Under the pieces are notes generated by a model. It made no database searches. It had not been told where the DNA came from and saw only the letters and a program-made list of their open reading frames with translations. From an uncultured Prevotella sp. (GTDB lineage Bacteria > Bacteroidota > Bacteroidia > Bacteroidales > Bacteroidaceae), in assembly GCA_905202125.1 (NCBI GenBank), contig CAJKQX010000004.1, positions 1-64,000 of the forward strand: a DNA stretch of 64,000 nt, in the 5' to 3' direction. The position numbers and the translations under genes were made by a program. Of this stretch, positions 10,117 through 20,800 are shown in pieces (position 1 is the stretch's first letter; each line of letters starts with the position of its first letter).

Positions 10117-11019
10117 ATGAAAACACTAATAGTCATACTTGGCCCTACCGGTATCGGTAAGACCGAGTTAAGCCTGAAAATTGCAAAACATTATAATCTG
10201 CCGATAATCAATGCTGATTCTCGGCAGATATTTTCAGAAATACCTATTGGAACAGCCGCTCCTACCAAAGAACAACAGCAAGACGTAAAACACTATTTTG
10301 TCGGAACGCATCACATTCAGGATTATTACAGTGCTTCCATGTTTGAGCAAGATGTATTGACTCTTTGTGATAATCTATTTAAAGAAAAAGATCTTGCAAT
10401 AATGAGCGGAGGCAGTATGATGTATATTGATGCCGTATGTGATGGAATCGATGACATACCGACAGTCGACGATGCTACAAGAGAATGGATGAAAAAAAGA
10501 TTGAGCGAAGAAGGTCTTCCGACTCTTGTCGAAGAATTGAAACAACTTGATTACGAACATTGGCAAATAGTAGACAAGAACAATCCACGTCGCGTGGTTC
10601 ACGCTCTTGAAATTTGTCACATGACAGGACAACCTTATACATCATTCAGAAAAAAAGAACTTAAACAACGTCCTTTTCAAATCATCAAAATCGGTTTGAC
10701 GGACACTCGTGATAAACTTTACGAAAAAATCAATTCAAGAGTTCTTAAAATGATGGAAATGGGATTTCTCGACGAAGCCCGGAATGTGTTTCCGCTTCGA
10801 GGGCTTAATGCATTGAATACAGTGGGATACAAAGAACTGTTCGAGTATTTTGACGGCAACATCACATTAGATGATGCCATAGCAAAGATACAAAGCAACA
10901 GCCGACGATACTGTCGCAAACAACAAACATGGTTCAAACGCGATCAAAATATCAAATGGTTTTCGCCCGACAATATTAAAGAAATCATAAATTATATAGA
11001 CAACAAGCTACATAATTAA
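10117..11019 (+). CDS. miaA: tRNA dimethylallyltransferase
   Basis: Isopentenylates A37 of tRNAs reading UNN codons. Residues 8-16 form the P-loop GPTGIGKTE. INADSRQIFSEIPIGTAAP carries the DSRQ motif, and SGGSMMYIDAVCDGIDDIP follows. 300 residues, normal. It starts on the base after the lpxA stop, so translational coupling is likely; the lpxA-miaA pairing is familiar from Bacteroides genomes. Confidence 0.95.
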   Translation: MKTLIVILGPTGIGKTELSLKIAKHYNLPIINADSRQIFSEIPIGTAAPTKEQQQDVKHYFVGTHHIQDYYSASMFEQDVLTLCDNLFKEKDLAIMSGGSMMYIDAVCDGIDDIPTVDDATREWMKKRLSEEGLPTLVEELKQLDYEHWQIVDKNNPRRVVHALEICHMTGQPYTSFRKKELKQRPFQIIKIGLTDTRDKLYEKINSRVLKMMEMGFLDEARNVFPLRGLNALNTVGYKELFEYFDGNITLDDAIAKIQSNSRRYCRKQQTWFKRDQNIKWFSPDNIKEIINYIDNKLHN

Positions 11020-11029
11020 ACTATTTTCG

Positions 11030-11037
11030 TACATTTG
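11030..11037 (+). promoter_or_regulatory. TAnnTTTG (-7) promoter box for the PBP gene
   Basis: TACATTTG, exact match, ending 22 bases before the PBP start. It lies in the 40-base gap after miaA. Confidence 0.65.
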
Positions 11038-11059
11038 CATAAATCATTAAGATTGAAGA

Positions 11060-13537
11060 ATGAATAAATTAAAAAGTACTTTGTATTGGTGCGGCAATAA
11101 ACTCCACACGTTGTTCTCATGGTATAAAAATCTGTATAAGGGCAGTCCTTGGTACAAGAAAACGCTCATGGTGGCAATTTCATGTATAATTGCATTTATC
11201 GTTTATCTCGGAATGGTAGATATCAACTTTTTATGGTTATTCGGCAAATCCCCTGGTTTTTCCGAAATCAAAAATCCTTCTACCAATCAAGCATCAGAGA
11301 TATACAGTGCAGATGGTATAATGATTGGAAAATTCTTTAACGAGAACCGAACACCGGTCAAATATAATGAAGTAAATCCATCTTTCTGGAAAGCTCTCAT
11401 CGACACAGAAGATGAACGTTTTTACAGTCACCGTGGAATCGATGCATTAGGTTTGATGGGCGCTTTTAAAGACGCTCTTTTCAGAAATGATGCCCGTGGT
11501 GCGTCTACTATCACCCAGCAATTAGCCAAAAACATGTTCAGGGTCCGCACACAATACTCCACCGGTTTGTTGGGCAAGATACCCGGAGTGCGCATTCTTA
11601 TTATGAAAAGCAAAGAATGGATAATTGCTACAAAGATTGAACTCTTGTACGAAAAGAACGAGATTCTCACAATGTATGCCAATACCGTTGATTTCGGATC
11701 AAATTCATTCGGTATCAAAACTGCATGCAAGACATATTTCAACACCACACCGGCCAACATTACCACCGAACAGGCAGCCGTCCTTGTCGGTATGCTCAAG
11801 GCCACAACATATTATAATCCAATAACCAATCCTGAAAACAGTATCAAACGAAGAAACGTTGTACTCGGCAACATGTTGAGTCATGGCGATTTGACAAAGG
11901 AACAATTCGACACACTTTCCACTACTCCTATTTCTCTGAAATACAGTGTTGAGACAAATTACGACGGACAAGCACAATATTTCAGAGAGGCTGTGGCAAA
12001 TTATCTCAGTGGTTGGTGCAAAGAGAACAATTACGATCTGTATAGTTCAGGTCTGAAAATTTACACCACAATCGATACCCGACTGCAGAAATACGCGGAA
12101 GAAGCTGCCACCAAACAGATGAAACAAATACAGCGCAATTTCAACAATCATTGGGGCAAAGAAGATCCGTGGAGAGACGAGAAACATCAAATCATAGAAG
12201 GCTTTATCGAAGGTATCGCACACAAACAACCTGTATATAAATATCTTCAGGAAAAATATCCCAACGCCCCCGACTCCATCATATATTATCTGAATAAACC
12301 CCACACAGTGAAACTATATGATTACGAGAAAGGCACCATTGAGAAAGAAATCTCAACGATGGACTCCATACGCTACATGGTACGATTCATGCACTGTTCA
12401 TTTGTTGCAATGGAACCACAGACAGGAGCTGTGAAGGCATGGGTAGGAGATATTGATTTCAATTCATGGAAATATGATAAGGTCACAGCGATGCGCCAAC
12501 CCGGATCGACATTCAAACTCTTTGTATACACCGAAGCCATGAATCAAGGTCTCACCCCATGTGATAAACGCCGTGACGAATACATCAGTATGGATGTGTA
12601 TGACAAGAAAAAAGGAGATATGGTAAAGTGGGCTCCGACCAACGCCAACGGTTATTTCACCGGCGACTCTATGCCACTTAAAAGCGCATTTGCACGAAGC
12701 ATCAACTCTGTTGCAGTAAGACTTGGTCAAGAAATGGGAATCAAGCGCATAATTGAGACTGCGAACAAAATGGGTATAAAGAGCCAACTTGACGACACAC
12801 CATCATTGGCATTAGGCTCAAGCGATGTCAATCTGTTGGAAATGGCCAATGCTTATTGCACTATTGCCAATGATGGCAAACATGCCGAGCCTGTACTTGT
12901 CACAAGAATCGTGGACAAAGATGGAAGAGAGGTCTATTCGGCACCAAATGATGAAAATCAGGTTATTCCTTACAAGTCAGCTTATTTGATGCAGCAATTG
13001 TTATTGGGAGGTCTGCGCGAGCCCGGTGGCACGTCACAAAGTCTTTGGGGATATGTCGGCGAATTCCGCGATACCGAATGGGGAGGAAAGACAGGAACCT
13101 CAAACAATCATTCCGACGCATGGTTCATGGGCGTCAGTCCCAAACTTGTAGTAGGAGCTTGGGTTGGAGGCGAATACCGAAGTATCCATTTCAGGACAGG
13201 AGCTCTCGGACAAGGCAGTCGTACGGCCTTACCCATCTGCGGATATTTCCTCAATGCGGTTCTCAAAGATCCTGCTTTCAAGCAATATCATGCCAAATTC
13301 GGGAAGCCGAAAGACAAAAGCATAACATACGGCATGTACAATTGTGCAAGTTACAGAGAATCTGCCAAAAACGACTCGTTGAACACAGATAGTATCAACG
13401 CAGAAGAGAAAGAGATGTATGATGAGTTTGGCGTACCAATTCGCCATTCTATCGACAACTCCACAAAAGATGAAAATAATCACAATGAAAAACCGACAAA
13501 TCCCACAGAAGAAGTAGTGAGATTTGAAGATCTCTGA
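11060..13537 (+). CDS. Class A penicillin-binding protein (PBP1A-like)
   Basis: Bifunctional peptidoglycan glycosyltransferase and DD-transpeptidase, inner membrane, periplasmic face. A single membrane segment at about 35-55. GT51 domain: E117-D-E-R-F-Y-S-H, then the GASTITQQLAKN block at 147-158. Transpeptidase domain: S483-T-F-K (nucleophile), S547-I-N, K677-T-G. All three triads are intact. The last 50 residues are low-complexity and acidic, probably disordered. 825 residues is normal. Naming it mrcA or ponA would go beyond what the sequence shows. Confidence 0.95.
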   Translation: MNKLKSTLYWCGNKLHTLFSWYKNLYKGSPWYKKTLMVAISCIIAFIVYLGMVDINFLWLFGKSPGFSEIKNPSTNQASEIYSADGIMIGKFFNENRTPVKYNEVNPSFWKALIDTEDERFYSHRGIDALGLMGAFKDALFRNDARGASTITQQLAKNMFRVRTQYSTGLLGKIPGVRILIMKSKEWIIATKIELLYEKNEILTMYANTVDFGSNSFGIKTACKTYFNTTPANITTEQAAVLVGMLKATTYYNPITNPENSIKRRNVVLGNMLSHGDLTKEQFDTLSTTPISLKYSVETNYDGQAQYFREAVANYLSGWCKENNYDLYSSGLKIYTTIDTRLQKYAEEAATKQMKQIQRNFNNHWGKEDPWRDEKHQIIEGFIEGIAHKQPVYKYLQEKYPNAPDSIIYYLNKPHTVKLYDYEKGTIEKEISTMDSIRYMVRFMHCSFVAMEPQTGAVKAWVGDIDFNSWKYDKVTAMRQPGSTFKLFVYTEAMNQGLTPCDKRRDEYISMDVYDKKKGDMVKWAPTNANGYFTGDSMPLKSAFARSINSVAVRLGQEMGIKRIIETANKMGIKSQLDDTPSLALGSSDVNLLEMANAYCTIANDGKHAEPVLVTRIVDKDGREVYSAPNDENQVIPYKSAYLMQQLLLGGLREPGGTSQSLWGYVGEFRDTEWGGKTGTSNNHSDAWFMGVSPKLVVGAWVGGEYRSIHFRTGALGQGSRTALPICGYFLNAVLKDPAFKQYHAKFGKPKDKSITYGMYNCASYRESAKNDSLNTDSINAEEKEMYDEFGVPIRHSIDNSTKDENNHNEKPTNPTEEVVRFEDL

Positions 13538-13548
13538 CAACTATGTTA

Positions 13549-13609
13549 TATTACTAAAATGTCCATTAAAAACATATCAAACATGTTTTTTACGGACATT
13601 TTAGTAATA
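13549..13609. terminator. Long AT-rich palindrome after the PBP gene
   Basis: Arms 13549-13564 and 13594-13609 are perfect 16-base inverted repeats (TATTACTAAAATGTCC and its complement), with further A-rich/T-rich pairing inside. It begins 12 bases after the PBP stop and lies between the PBP gene and the opposing transposase remnant. There is no classical trailing T-run, so it may be a bidirectional terminator or the end of a decayed mobile element. Confidence 0.5.
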
Positions 13610-13632
13610 ATAAAACTGTAATTAGTCGCCCC

Positions 13633-13992
13633 TTAAAAAGCATATTCCTGCGGGATGTTGTAAGAAAACAGCATCCCACAGATTTTTTCAATAAGTCGCC
13701 AAAGAGCCCTCATAGCTCTTCTGAAGTTATATGCCACCGCCGCCAACAGTACATTGACAGCATCCCCGAACATACCTTTATAAAAGTTGCGTCCCTGACG
13801 GAAATCTGATTTTAGGTGTACGATTGTCGGCTCGATTCCTGCTCGCTTGCAGAAGAGGCAGTGTTTCTTCTTTCGTGTATAGTAACTGTCCTTTCTGTTT
13901 GGTACATCAGGATCTGGATGCACATGAAAACCGGATATTTCATATTGACATGACACAATCCATTTTTGCACATACATGAACCGAACTATCAC
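13633..13992 (-). pseudogene. Remnant of an IS5-type transposase (C-terminal part only)
   Basis: The open frame encodes CKRAGIEPTIVHLKSDF, then GRNFYKGMFGDAVNVLLAAV and an Arg-rich tail. This is the C-terminal block of IS4/IS5-group DDE transposases, with the glutamate of the catalytic triad in AGIEP. Only about 90 residues resemble a transposase (roughly 13633-13920); the N-terminal DDE core is missing and the front of the frame runs into the cupin gene's 3' end. The HLKSDF context suggests recent enough decay to be recognisable. The given end is the open frame limit, not a true start. Confidence 0.7.
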
Positions 13993-14321
13993 ACAAGTTC
14001 AACAACGATGGCTAAATATTGAATTTCTTCTTTAGTATTGTTCTCAATATAATGAGAATGACCACGTTGGCAATAATGCACTTGACCTTCACGGAGTTTT
14101 TCTATCTCGCCGTCACAATGAACAGTGGCTTCACCTTTCCGCATAATTATGATTTCACAATTGTTCTCATGTTTATGCAATCCCAACGCAGCTCCGGGCT
14201 CTAAGCGATGGTACATAATTTTGCAAACACTATCAGCGAAACTACGCATGGTCAGAATGCCATGACCACCCTTGAAACCATCAAACACACAGTCTTTAAT
14301 ATTATCAAAATCTATAATCAT
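13989..14321 (-). CDS. Small cupin-domain protein
   Basis: 110 residues forming a single cupin barrel. Motif 1 is GAALGLHKHENNCEIIIMRKGEA (about residues 39-61), with HxH-like metal ligands and a Glu, and motif 2 follows around EGQVHYCQRGHSHYIEN. Cytoplasmic; substrate unknown. Such single cupins are often sugar or small-ligand binding, and nothing here narrows it. It lies 35 bases after the MFS gene and probably shares its transcript. Its 3' end touches the transposase remnant. Confidence 0.8.
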   Translation of the reverse strand: MIIDFDNIKDCVFDGFKGGHGILTMRSFADSVCKIMYHRLEPGAALGLHKHENNCEIIIMRKGEATVHCDGEIEKLREGQVHYCQRGHSHYIENNTKEEIQYLAIVVELV

Positions 14322-14356
14322 AAATCAACCAATTACGTGTATTAATACAAATTTCA

Positions 14357-15532
14357 TTATCGTTTATCAGTAACTGTCCACACATTTCTGCTTACAACAG
14401 CAGCCGTCAATACAATAGAAAGAATCACAAACAAAAGGATTTGTTCTATCTTCTCATAGAACAAACATCCCATACATACACCAAAAGCCATACCGCTCTC
14501 GCTTGCAAGAAAATATGTACTGATGGCAGTACTCCGCTGGCAATGCATGCTTGCATTGATAAACATATTCAATATATGCGAACCAACATATTCCAAAGCC
14601 ATACCGATAAAGAAAGATGCCAGACAATAGATTGTTGAACCATATTTAGCGTTCAACATTATAAATACGCCCACACACAATAGCGGAATACACAAAATAA
14701 TTTTATGTATGATTCCTCTCTTTTCTTTATCAAACATATTCTCGGTCAGTATTGCAACGATAAAACCAGGAACAAACATGACATAAAACAAGGCTCTGCC
14801 ATGGTGCAAAGTTAATATCAATCCTATACAGACTGAGAGCAAGGCCATTATCAAAAAATATTTCCAGGAACTCCACATAAAGAAACGGTCATAGGACAGA
14901 AATCTTATATCTTCATCGGGCGTCTTGAATGGAAATTTAACCAACCGAACAAAACATATCGACAAGAGCATGAGAATAATCACTATCAACGTAATGTCGA
15001 TATCTTTCAGATAATTGAGAACAAAAAGCGACAAAGCAGGCCCTAACCCCAAAGAGAATCTCGATATCCATGCAGAACAACTATTGGCCTGAGTCCGAAG
15101 ATGTGATTCGCTCTTATCAATCAATAAGATACCGGTAAGAACTCTTTTGGACATTCCGTAAAACGCACCGAACAACAAACTAACGCACCAAAGTGCAAGA
15201 CGGAGACAACTCATTGTCACGACATCACCATACAGAGAGGCAAAGGCAAAAACAAGGAGAAGGCACCCCGAGGAAATCATATACACTCTATTGCGCCTGA
15301 AACGATGAGTAAGCCATGCGCAGAAAGGGCCCAAAACATAAAGACCTAAACCATATACGCCAATTGCCAAACCCAAGTCATCGACTTGAAATAATCTATG
15401 ACAGAAAAAGTTTTTAAAGAATACAGGCAACTGCATGTATACTGAAATTGTAAGAAATAATTCAGACAATGCGAGTATTATAAAGTCTTTGTGCCACAGA
15501 TTGCCGTGCACAGGCGTATATCGTGTATTCAT
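14357..15532 (-). CDS. MFS transporter
   Basis: 391 residues with about 12 hydrophobic segments. An Arg-rich loop after segment 2 (LTHRFRRNRVYM) corresponds to the usual MFS loop between helices 2 and 3. The substrate cannot be read from the sequence. It begins 4 bases after the panB stop, so it is probably translated from the panB transcript, with the cupin gene behind it. A link to pantothenate would be guesswork. Confidence 0.8.
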   Translation of the reverse strand: MNTRYTPVHGNLWHKDFIILALSELFLTISVYMQLPVFFKNFFCHRLFQVDDLGLAIGVYGLGLYVLGPFCAWLTHRFRRNRVYMISSGCLLLVFAFASLYGDVVTMSCLRLALWCVSLLFGAFYGMSKRVLTGILLIDKSESHLRTQANSCSAWISRFSLGLGPALSLFVLNYLKDIDITLIVIILMLLSICFVRLVKFPFKTPDEDIRFLSYDRFFMWSSWKYFLIMALLSVCIGLILTLHHGRALFYVMFVPGFIVAILTENMFDKEKRGIIHKIILCIPLLCVGVFIMLNAKYGSTIYCLASFFIGMALEYVGSHILNMFINASMHCQRSTAISTYFLASESGMAFGVCMGCLFYEKIEQILLFVILSIVLTAAVVSRNVWTVTDKR

Positions 15533-15536
15533 TATT

Positions 15537-16358
15537 TCAATAACTTTCAGACTCGTTGGGGAAGTCCGTGCTCTTCACATCGTCGATATATCGGCCCACT
15601 GCACCGGTAATAATTTCGTGCAAATCGGCGTATTGACGCAAGAACTTAGGTTTGAAACCCTTATTCATTCCGAGCATATCGGCATAAACCAACACTTGTC
15701 CGTCGGTACCATTGCCGGCTCCGATACCTATCGTAGGACAATCCACACGATGCGATATCTCGGCAGCAAGCGCAGCCGGAACTTTTTCCAGCACAATTGC
15801 AAAACAACCGGCATCAGCAAGGGCGATAGCATCTGATATGAGTTTCTCCGCTTCCTGTGTATTGTTTGCTCTTAGACCATAACCGCCGAACTTATGAACG
15901 CTCTGAGGAGTAAGTCCGAGATGTCCGCACACCGGAATACCAGCATTAATGATACCCTTGATGGTATCGATAATCTCGATGCCTCCTTCCAGTTTTACGG
16001 CATCAACTCCACTCTCTTTCATTATTCTCACAGCATTGGCAACTGACTGTTCGCGCGATATCTGATAACTGCCGAACGGCATATCACAAATCACCAACGC
16101 ATGTTTAACTGCACGTGCAACTGCACTTGCGTGATATATCATGTCCGTCAAGGTTATCGGGAGAGTTGTATCATAACCTGCTGCAACATTCGACGCCGAA
16201 TCGCCGACAAGGATACTATCAACACCGGCAGCATCGATAATCGAAGCCATAGTGTAATCGTATGATGTAAGCATTGTGATCTTTTCACCTGCTTCTTTCA
16301 TCTCTGAGAAATAAGGAGCTGTTATCTTTTTCTTGTTTGTACCTAAATATTCTGCCAT
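15537..16358 (-). CDS. panB: 3-methyl-2-oxobutanoate hydroxymethyltransferase
   Basis: Makes ketopantoate from 2-oxoisovalerate and methylene-THF, the first step to pantothenate and CoA. 273 residues: LTSYDYTMASIIDAAGVDSILVGDS near residue 30 carries the Mg-binding residues, DMPFGSYQ and VKLEGG follow, and CGHLGLTPQSVHKFGG holds the active-site region. The stop is at 15537-15539. A -7 box at 16382-16389 serves it. Confidence 0.96.
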   Translation of the reverse strand: MAEYLGTNKKKITAPYFSEMKEAGEKITMLTSYDYTMASIIDAAGVDSILVGDSASNVAAGYDTTLPITLTDMIYHASAVARAVKHALVICDMPFGSYQISREQSVANAVRIMKESGVDAVKLEGGIEIIDTIKGIINAGIPVCGHLGLTPQSVHKFGGYGLRANNTQEAEKLISDAIALADAGCFAIVLEKVPAALAAEISHRVDCPTIGIGAGNGTDGQVLVYADMLGMNKGFKPKFLRQYADLHEIITGAVGRYIDDVKSTDFPNESESY

Positions 16359-16381
16359 TATATTTTGGATTAAAATTTATG

Positions 16382-16389
16382 CAAAAGTA
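16382..16389 (-). promoter_or_regulatory. TAnnTTTG (-7) promoter box for panB
   Basis: On the minus strand TACTTTTG, exact. A TTTG at 16409-16412 (minus) sits 19 bases upstream, the right place for the -33 element. The rest of the 167-base gap shows no gene. Confidence 0.7.
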
Positions 16390-16525
16390 TATAAAATCGC
16401 AAAACTAACAAAATAAAAAAACGATATTGATGTTTTTGAACAATGGTTCTTTGACCTCGGATAATCTAAGTACTTGACGATATTAACGGATTACATGAAC
16501 CTAACAGAGCCATGTGCAGAATCCG

Positions 16526-17131
16526 TCATAACAAGAAAACGAAACACACAGTGTGATACAGTTCGGCCAACAATATGTATATGACAAACAATGGAGCCGA
16601 CTTAATTATGCCATAGGTCAAAATGTCAAAAAAGCCCGTTGACAATGTGATTCTGCCCACAGTGCTACCAAACGTTATCGAACAAACACAAAATATGAAC
16701 GACATTATCGGTACTATGCTGTCTGAAAAACTACTGGGATATATTTTACCTGTGACATTCAACAATACGGCATTAGGCACCGACGTTAACAGAATCAAAA
16801 TAAACGCTGAGACAATCAATTCACAAGAGACCAGACGAAGGGCAAGCCTCTCACGATAGTTCAAATGCCCTATCGATCTCAACGTGCCCAACAAACCGCT
16901 TTTCACAACTGCACCCACCGCAATGGCAATCAGCATCATCCATACCATAACAGGGGACATCTGATTGTCAACGAAATGCCCGAGCAACCATCTGACACCC
17001 TCTCCACTAAGTATTGAGCGCATGGACAGTTCGGGATAAGCCGCCGTTATCAGCCATGAAAGTATTATCAATACTATCTCCGCCAATATGATAGCGGAGG
17101 CAAAATATGAGAACAGTCGGTCTTTTTTCAT
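16526..17131 (-). CDS. Half-length AbgT-like integral membrane protein
   Basis: 201 residues, about 5 hydrophobic segments (roughly 8-32, 60-80, 97-125, 137-160, 175-200). The segment MRSILSGEGVRWLLGHF followed by IAVGAVVKSGLLG resembles, from memory, the N-terminal half of AbgT-family (aminobenzoyl-glutamate) transporters, which are about 500 residues long. It lies 21 bases after the response regulator and is probably cotranscribed with the sensor and regulator. It could be a small sensor or accessory protein rather than a transporter. Recognition of the family is tentative. Confidence 0.5.
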   Translation of the reverse strand: MKKDRLFSYFASAIILAEIVLIILSWLITAAYPELSMRSILSGEGVRWLLGHFVDNQMSPVMVWMMLIAIAVGAVVKSGLLGTLRSIGHLNYRERLALRLVSCELIVSAFILILLTSVPNAVLLNVTGKIYPSSFSDSIVPIMSFIFCVCSITFGSTVGRITLSTGFFDILTYGIIKSAPLFVIYILLAELYHTVCFVFLL

Positions 17132-17152
17132 ACTAAAAATGTAATGATTATA

Positions 17153-17878
17153 TCAATCCTCATCCGGCATAAGGTTGTCTATGTCGATGATTCTCAATTC
17201 CAAAGCCTTCACCACCAGTCGTGTGGCATTGACCCCCACTCCGCCATTGCCGTCGGGAAAAAGTTTCTGTATCAATTCGTTTTGTCGTTTTTCAAGACTT
17301 TTCACACCGAAAGGCATGCCTCTCAATCCGGCAATCTGGTCTTTAGTATATCCGAGAGCCAGATGCCGTAGGAATCGTTCATCGTATTCGTCTATCTCAT
17401 ATCGAATAAGTGCTTCTTTATGAGAGATTTGATCATCAATACTATTTTTGAATCTTTCTACGATCCTATCAAGTATGGGTTGATTGAAGACCATACGTTT
17501 GCCGTGCATGACACTAATCACATCATTGCGCGTGAGCAGCTCTCCACTTTTCAGGATTATACCGTCGCAACCGGCATCAAGGGCATCCACCCAAAGTTTT
17601 TCGTTCAAGATCTCGCCGGTAAAGATAAGCACTTTCAGCTCCGGATATTTTTCTTTCACATGCAAACAGATGTCCACACCTACCGTTGTGGAACCGCCGA
17701 GGCCGAGATCCAACAACACCAGGTCAGGTAGTTGCTGTTTCATCAAAGCCCAAAAACTTATCTCGTTATCGGCCGAACCGATGATTTCGGCCTCAGGTAT
17801 GTCATTGCGAATAATTCCTTCAGTACCTTTCAACTCCAATGGTACATCCTCTACAATGATAACTTTAAACTTTTCCAT
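17153..17878 (-). CDS. Response regulator with C-terminal helix-turn-helix
   Basis: 241 residues. Receiver domain 1 to about 125: acidic pair E10-D11, phospho-acceptor D57 (PDLVLLDLGLGG), the VLIFTGE threonine and the GIILK lysine. The C-terminal region (about 165-235, FLRHLALGYTKDQIAG...VKSLEKRQNELIQKL) resembles a LuxR/GerE-type DNA-binding helix set. The frame is open to 17995, but ATG 17878 gives the natural receiver start MEKFKVIIVED. Its first 28 bases overlap the 3' end of the sensor gene, so translation is coupled and they are almost certainly a pair. Confidence 0.88.
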   Translation of the reverse strand: MEKFKVIIVEDVPLELKGTEGIIRNDIPEAEIIGSADNEISFWALMKQQLPDLVLLDLGLGGSTTVGVDICLHVKEKYPELKVLIFTGEILNEKLWVDALDAGCDGIILKSGELLTRNDVISVMHGKRMVFNQPILDRIVERFKNSIDDQISHKEALIRYEIDEYDERFLRHLALGYTKDQIAGLRGMPFGVKSLEKRQNELIQKLFPDGNGGVGVNATRLVVKALELRIIDIDNLMPDED

Positions 17879-20800
17879 ATTGATTTCGTGAGTGTTATTT
17901 CGATTATTGTTTCTTTGTCTATTCCTTCGTAAGCCTTGATGCCACAGCCTCGGGCATTGGTCAATTCGCCCACATCGCGAACTATCTGTTTGCATATGAG
18001 GAAGCGCACATCACAAGTAAGAGGTGTGAACAAGTCAGAATATTGAGTGCCGTCAAGTGTCAGCGATTGCAAATGCACATTCACCTTCACATATCGTTCA
18101 TTGGGCTCGGTGATATCATACACGTATCGTTTGCCGGCATTGAGTTTCTTCAATATTTCAAACATATATGTCAGTGTGCCATTGTCCACATTATTACAAC
18201 ATTCTATCTGTCTGTTGGCCTGCAGAATGAGGATGGTGTAAAGTTGTTTGTAATAAGTCACCAACTCCTTCATAGCCATAAGATTGTTATCCGTACCGTC
18301 TATCAATTGTCTGATACGCGAGGGGTAATACATTGTCTCATGTTTGAGCGTAGACAGGCAATTGTCAAGAACGTTGTTGCAGATATACATCTTGTCGTTC
18401 TCATACTCCACCCTTTTCAAGTCATCTGCCATATATTCCATATCGGCAATGCGGAGACTGTTTCGCGCTATGGTTTGTTCCAATGCTTGTTTTATCTTAT
18501 TGACAACCGTAGAAAGAGGTGCAAAACGGTTGCTCAATTCGGTCAGTCGCTCCTTGCCTTTCCACAATTCGTTTACACTTTTCAACTTATTCTCGACATC
18601 AACATCACTCAACAACACCTTGTTTATAGAATCGATACCATCCACACACATATTGAAATAGATGCGCGATCGATAATAAAGGAAATAGTAAGCCGGGAAA
18701 ATCATGATAAACAAACACACCAACATGATGATTGCCACGTTCTTGCTGCTCTCCGATTTCTGCATCACGTTCACATAGTCTGAAAGAGTGTTATCGGCAC
18801 TTATCTTTCGGAATAGTTGTGTGTAAACATTATTATTGTAATGATACAGATTCCAATCATGTACGGCCAACGCAGCAATGGCACATTCGTTTCGTAATTT
18901 TAATATGATGTCATAATCGATATCAAGGCTATCGCTATGCCATGTCAGCTCTGCCGGACGTCTGTCATCTTCGGCAATAAGAGTCATCAGATTGTTATGC
19001 TTTGTATTGTTTTGAGACAAATAAAACTTATTGAGATTGGCTATGCAACTGTCAGCATAGTTGAATGTCTGTCCGTATTGTCCATGTTCATTGCTGACGT
19101 GAGCACTATCCGAATATTGAGCCGCGAGATTAAGAAATTTGTCGCCTGCGGCAGTACTATCTAATGCTGAAAGACAGAAAAACAGAGCGACCAACAATCG
19201 TACAATACCTTTCGGCAAACGGAAGAAGAATCGGCTGCCCTTGCCGGGTATACTCTCAACACCAATAGTACAGACATTGAAAAAAGAACTCATCTTCTTG
19301 TATTTATCGATTATACCCTTGCAGTTCAATAGTCCGAAGCCGTATGACTTGCGTTCATCATTATCTCCGTTCAGATCGTTTCTTTGAGTGTCGTTGAGTT
19401 TATGACTGAATATATTTTTCAGTTTTTCTTTCGGGATGCCGGAACCTGTATCGGCTATCGATATTTCCACATAATCGTCCGTGTGCCGGCTATACAACGA
19501 CACCGTACCGCCGTCAGGTGTGAACCGACGAGCATTTTCGGAAATCGTGTTGATCATAAACAATGTGAGCACTTTGTCCGCCTTAACAATGTCTGTTGTT
19601 TCTTCGATATTGAATGTGATGCCTCTCAACTGATATTCCATGCGGCTGCCGGAGACAATATCAAAGAGACTCTGCATCGGAAAACTTTCTATTTTTAAAT
19701 TCAAATCTCCCTGACGCATCTGTATCCAACGTGTAAGCACATTGTTGTATTCATTGATTATATCAGTCAATTCGGAAATGTATTCATAGCGTTCATGCCT
19801 GACAGCATCATCTTCGTTGGCCTTTGTGAGTCGGTTTATCTCATGTTCAATGCGATTGATGAACGGCAAAATGCTATTGGCAAGAGATATCTTTGCGCTA
19901 TGCTCGATATTACGTTGCTTGTTGTTGAGCAATTGTTGGCTCATCATATTCTTCTTTTCCTCCAATTCATCGAACAGTTCCTTGTCGCGCCGTTCCTGTT
20001 CATCGTTTTTTAGCTTCCATTCCTCGAGAGGATAGAGCAAATCCGTTATTGAATACTTGCGTATGTTACGATGGCGCATATAGTGGAAAAGCAAGAGCAA
20101 AAGGATAACAAAGACAATCATCACAACCACAGCCACGATCATGGCATTAAGTATTTTTGAGTTATTGTCCAACTGTTCGGCACGTGCTTCAAGTTGCCGA
20201 TCCTGACGCGTTTTCTCTTGCATATCGAGATAAATTCGCCTACTAATATCACTATTCGCCTTATCGCCGATGGCCGAATAAGCCAAAGACAGTTGTTCAC
20301 GTATCGATGCCACAAGGTCGGGAGCATTGCTTACGATCTTGTTTTTGGTAAGTGCGAGATGCAGAAATGCCAATGCTTCACGATAGTCACCCATCGCCCA
20401 ATGACACTGTGCAATTGTTCGGAGTGCTCCGGCCGTCTGATAAACGTCGCCGTAATTCTCAAAAAGGCGCAACGAGCGTTCTGCCATGTTACCGGCTAAA
20501 AGAGAATCCGGCACCTTGTCTACATTCACAAAATCTATCTCTTGAGGATTATTCCTTAAAAGAAAACCACCGTTCCGCGTATCCAAAAGATGTTCGCTGA
20601 TGGCCTGCATCGAGTTAGCCTCCCAATAAGGATAATTATATTGCCTGGACAGAAGATAGCACCTCATGAGATAATTGAATTCCGTCTGGCAAGTATTTTG
20701 ATTCTTGATTATTCCTCCCGAACCTATTGTGTAATAATAGTTCAGTAGTTGCGCCGTGTCTTCAACAATCTCTCCGTTTGGATCAATCCTTTCAATCGCC

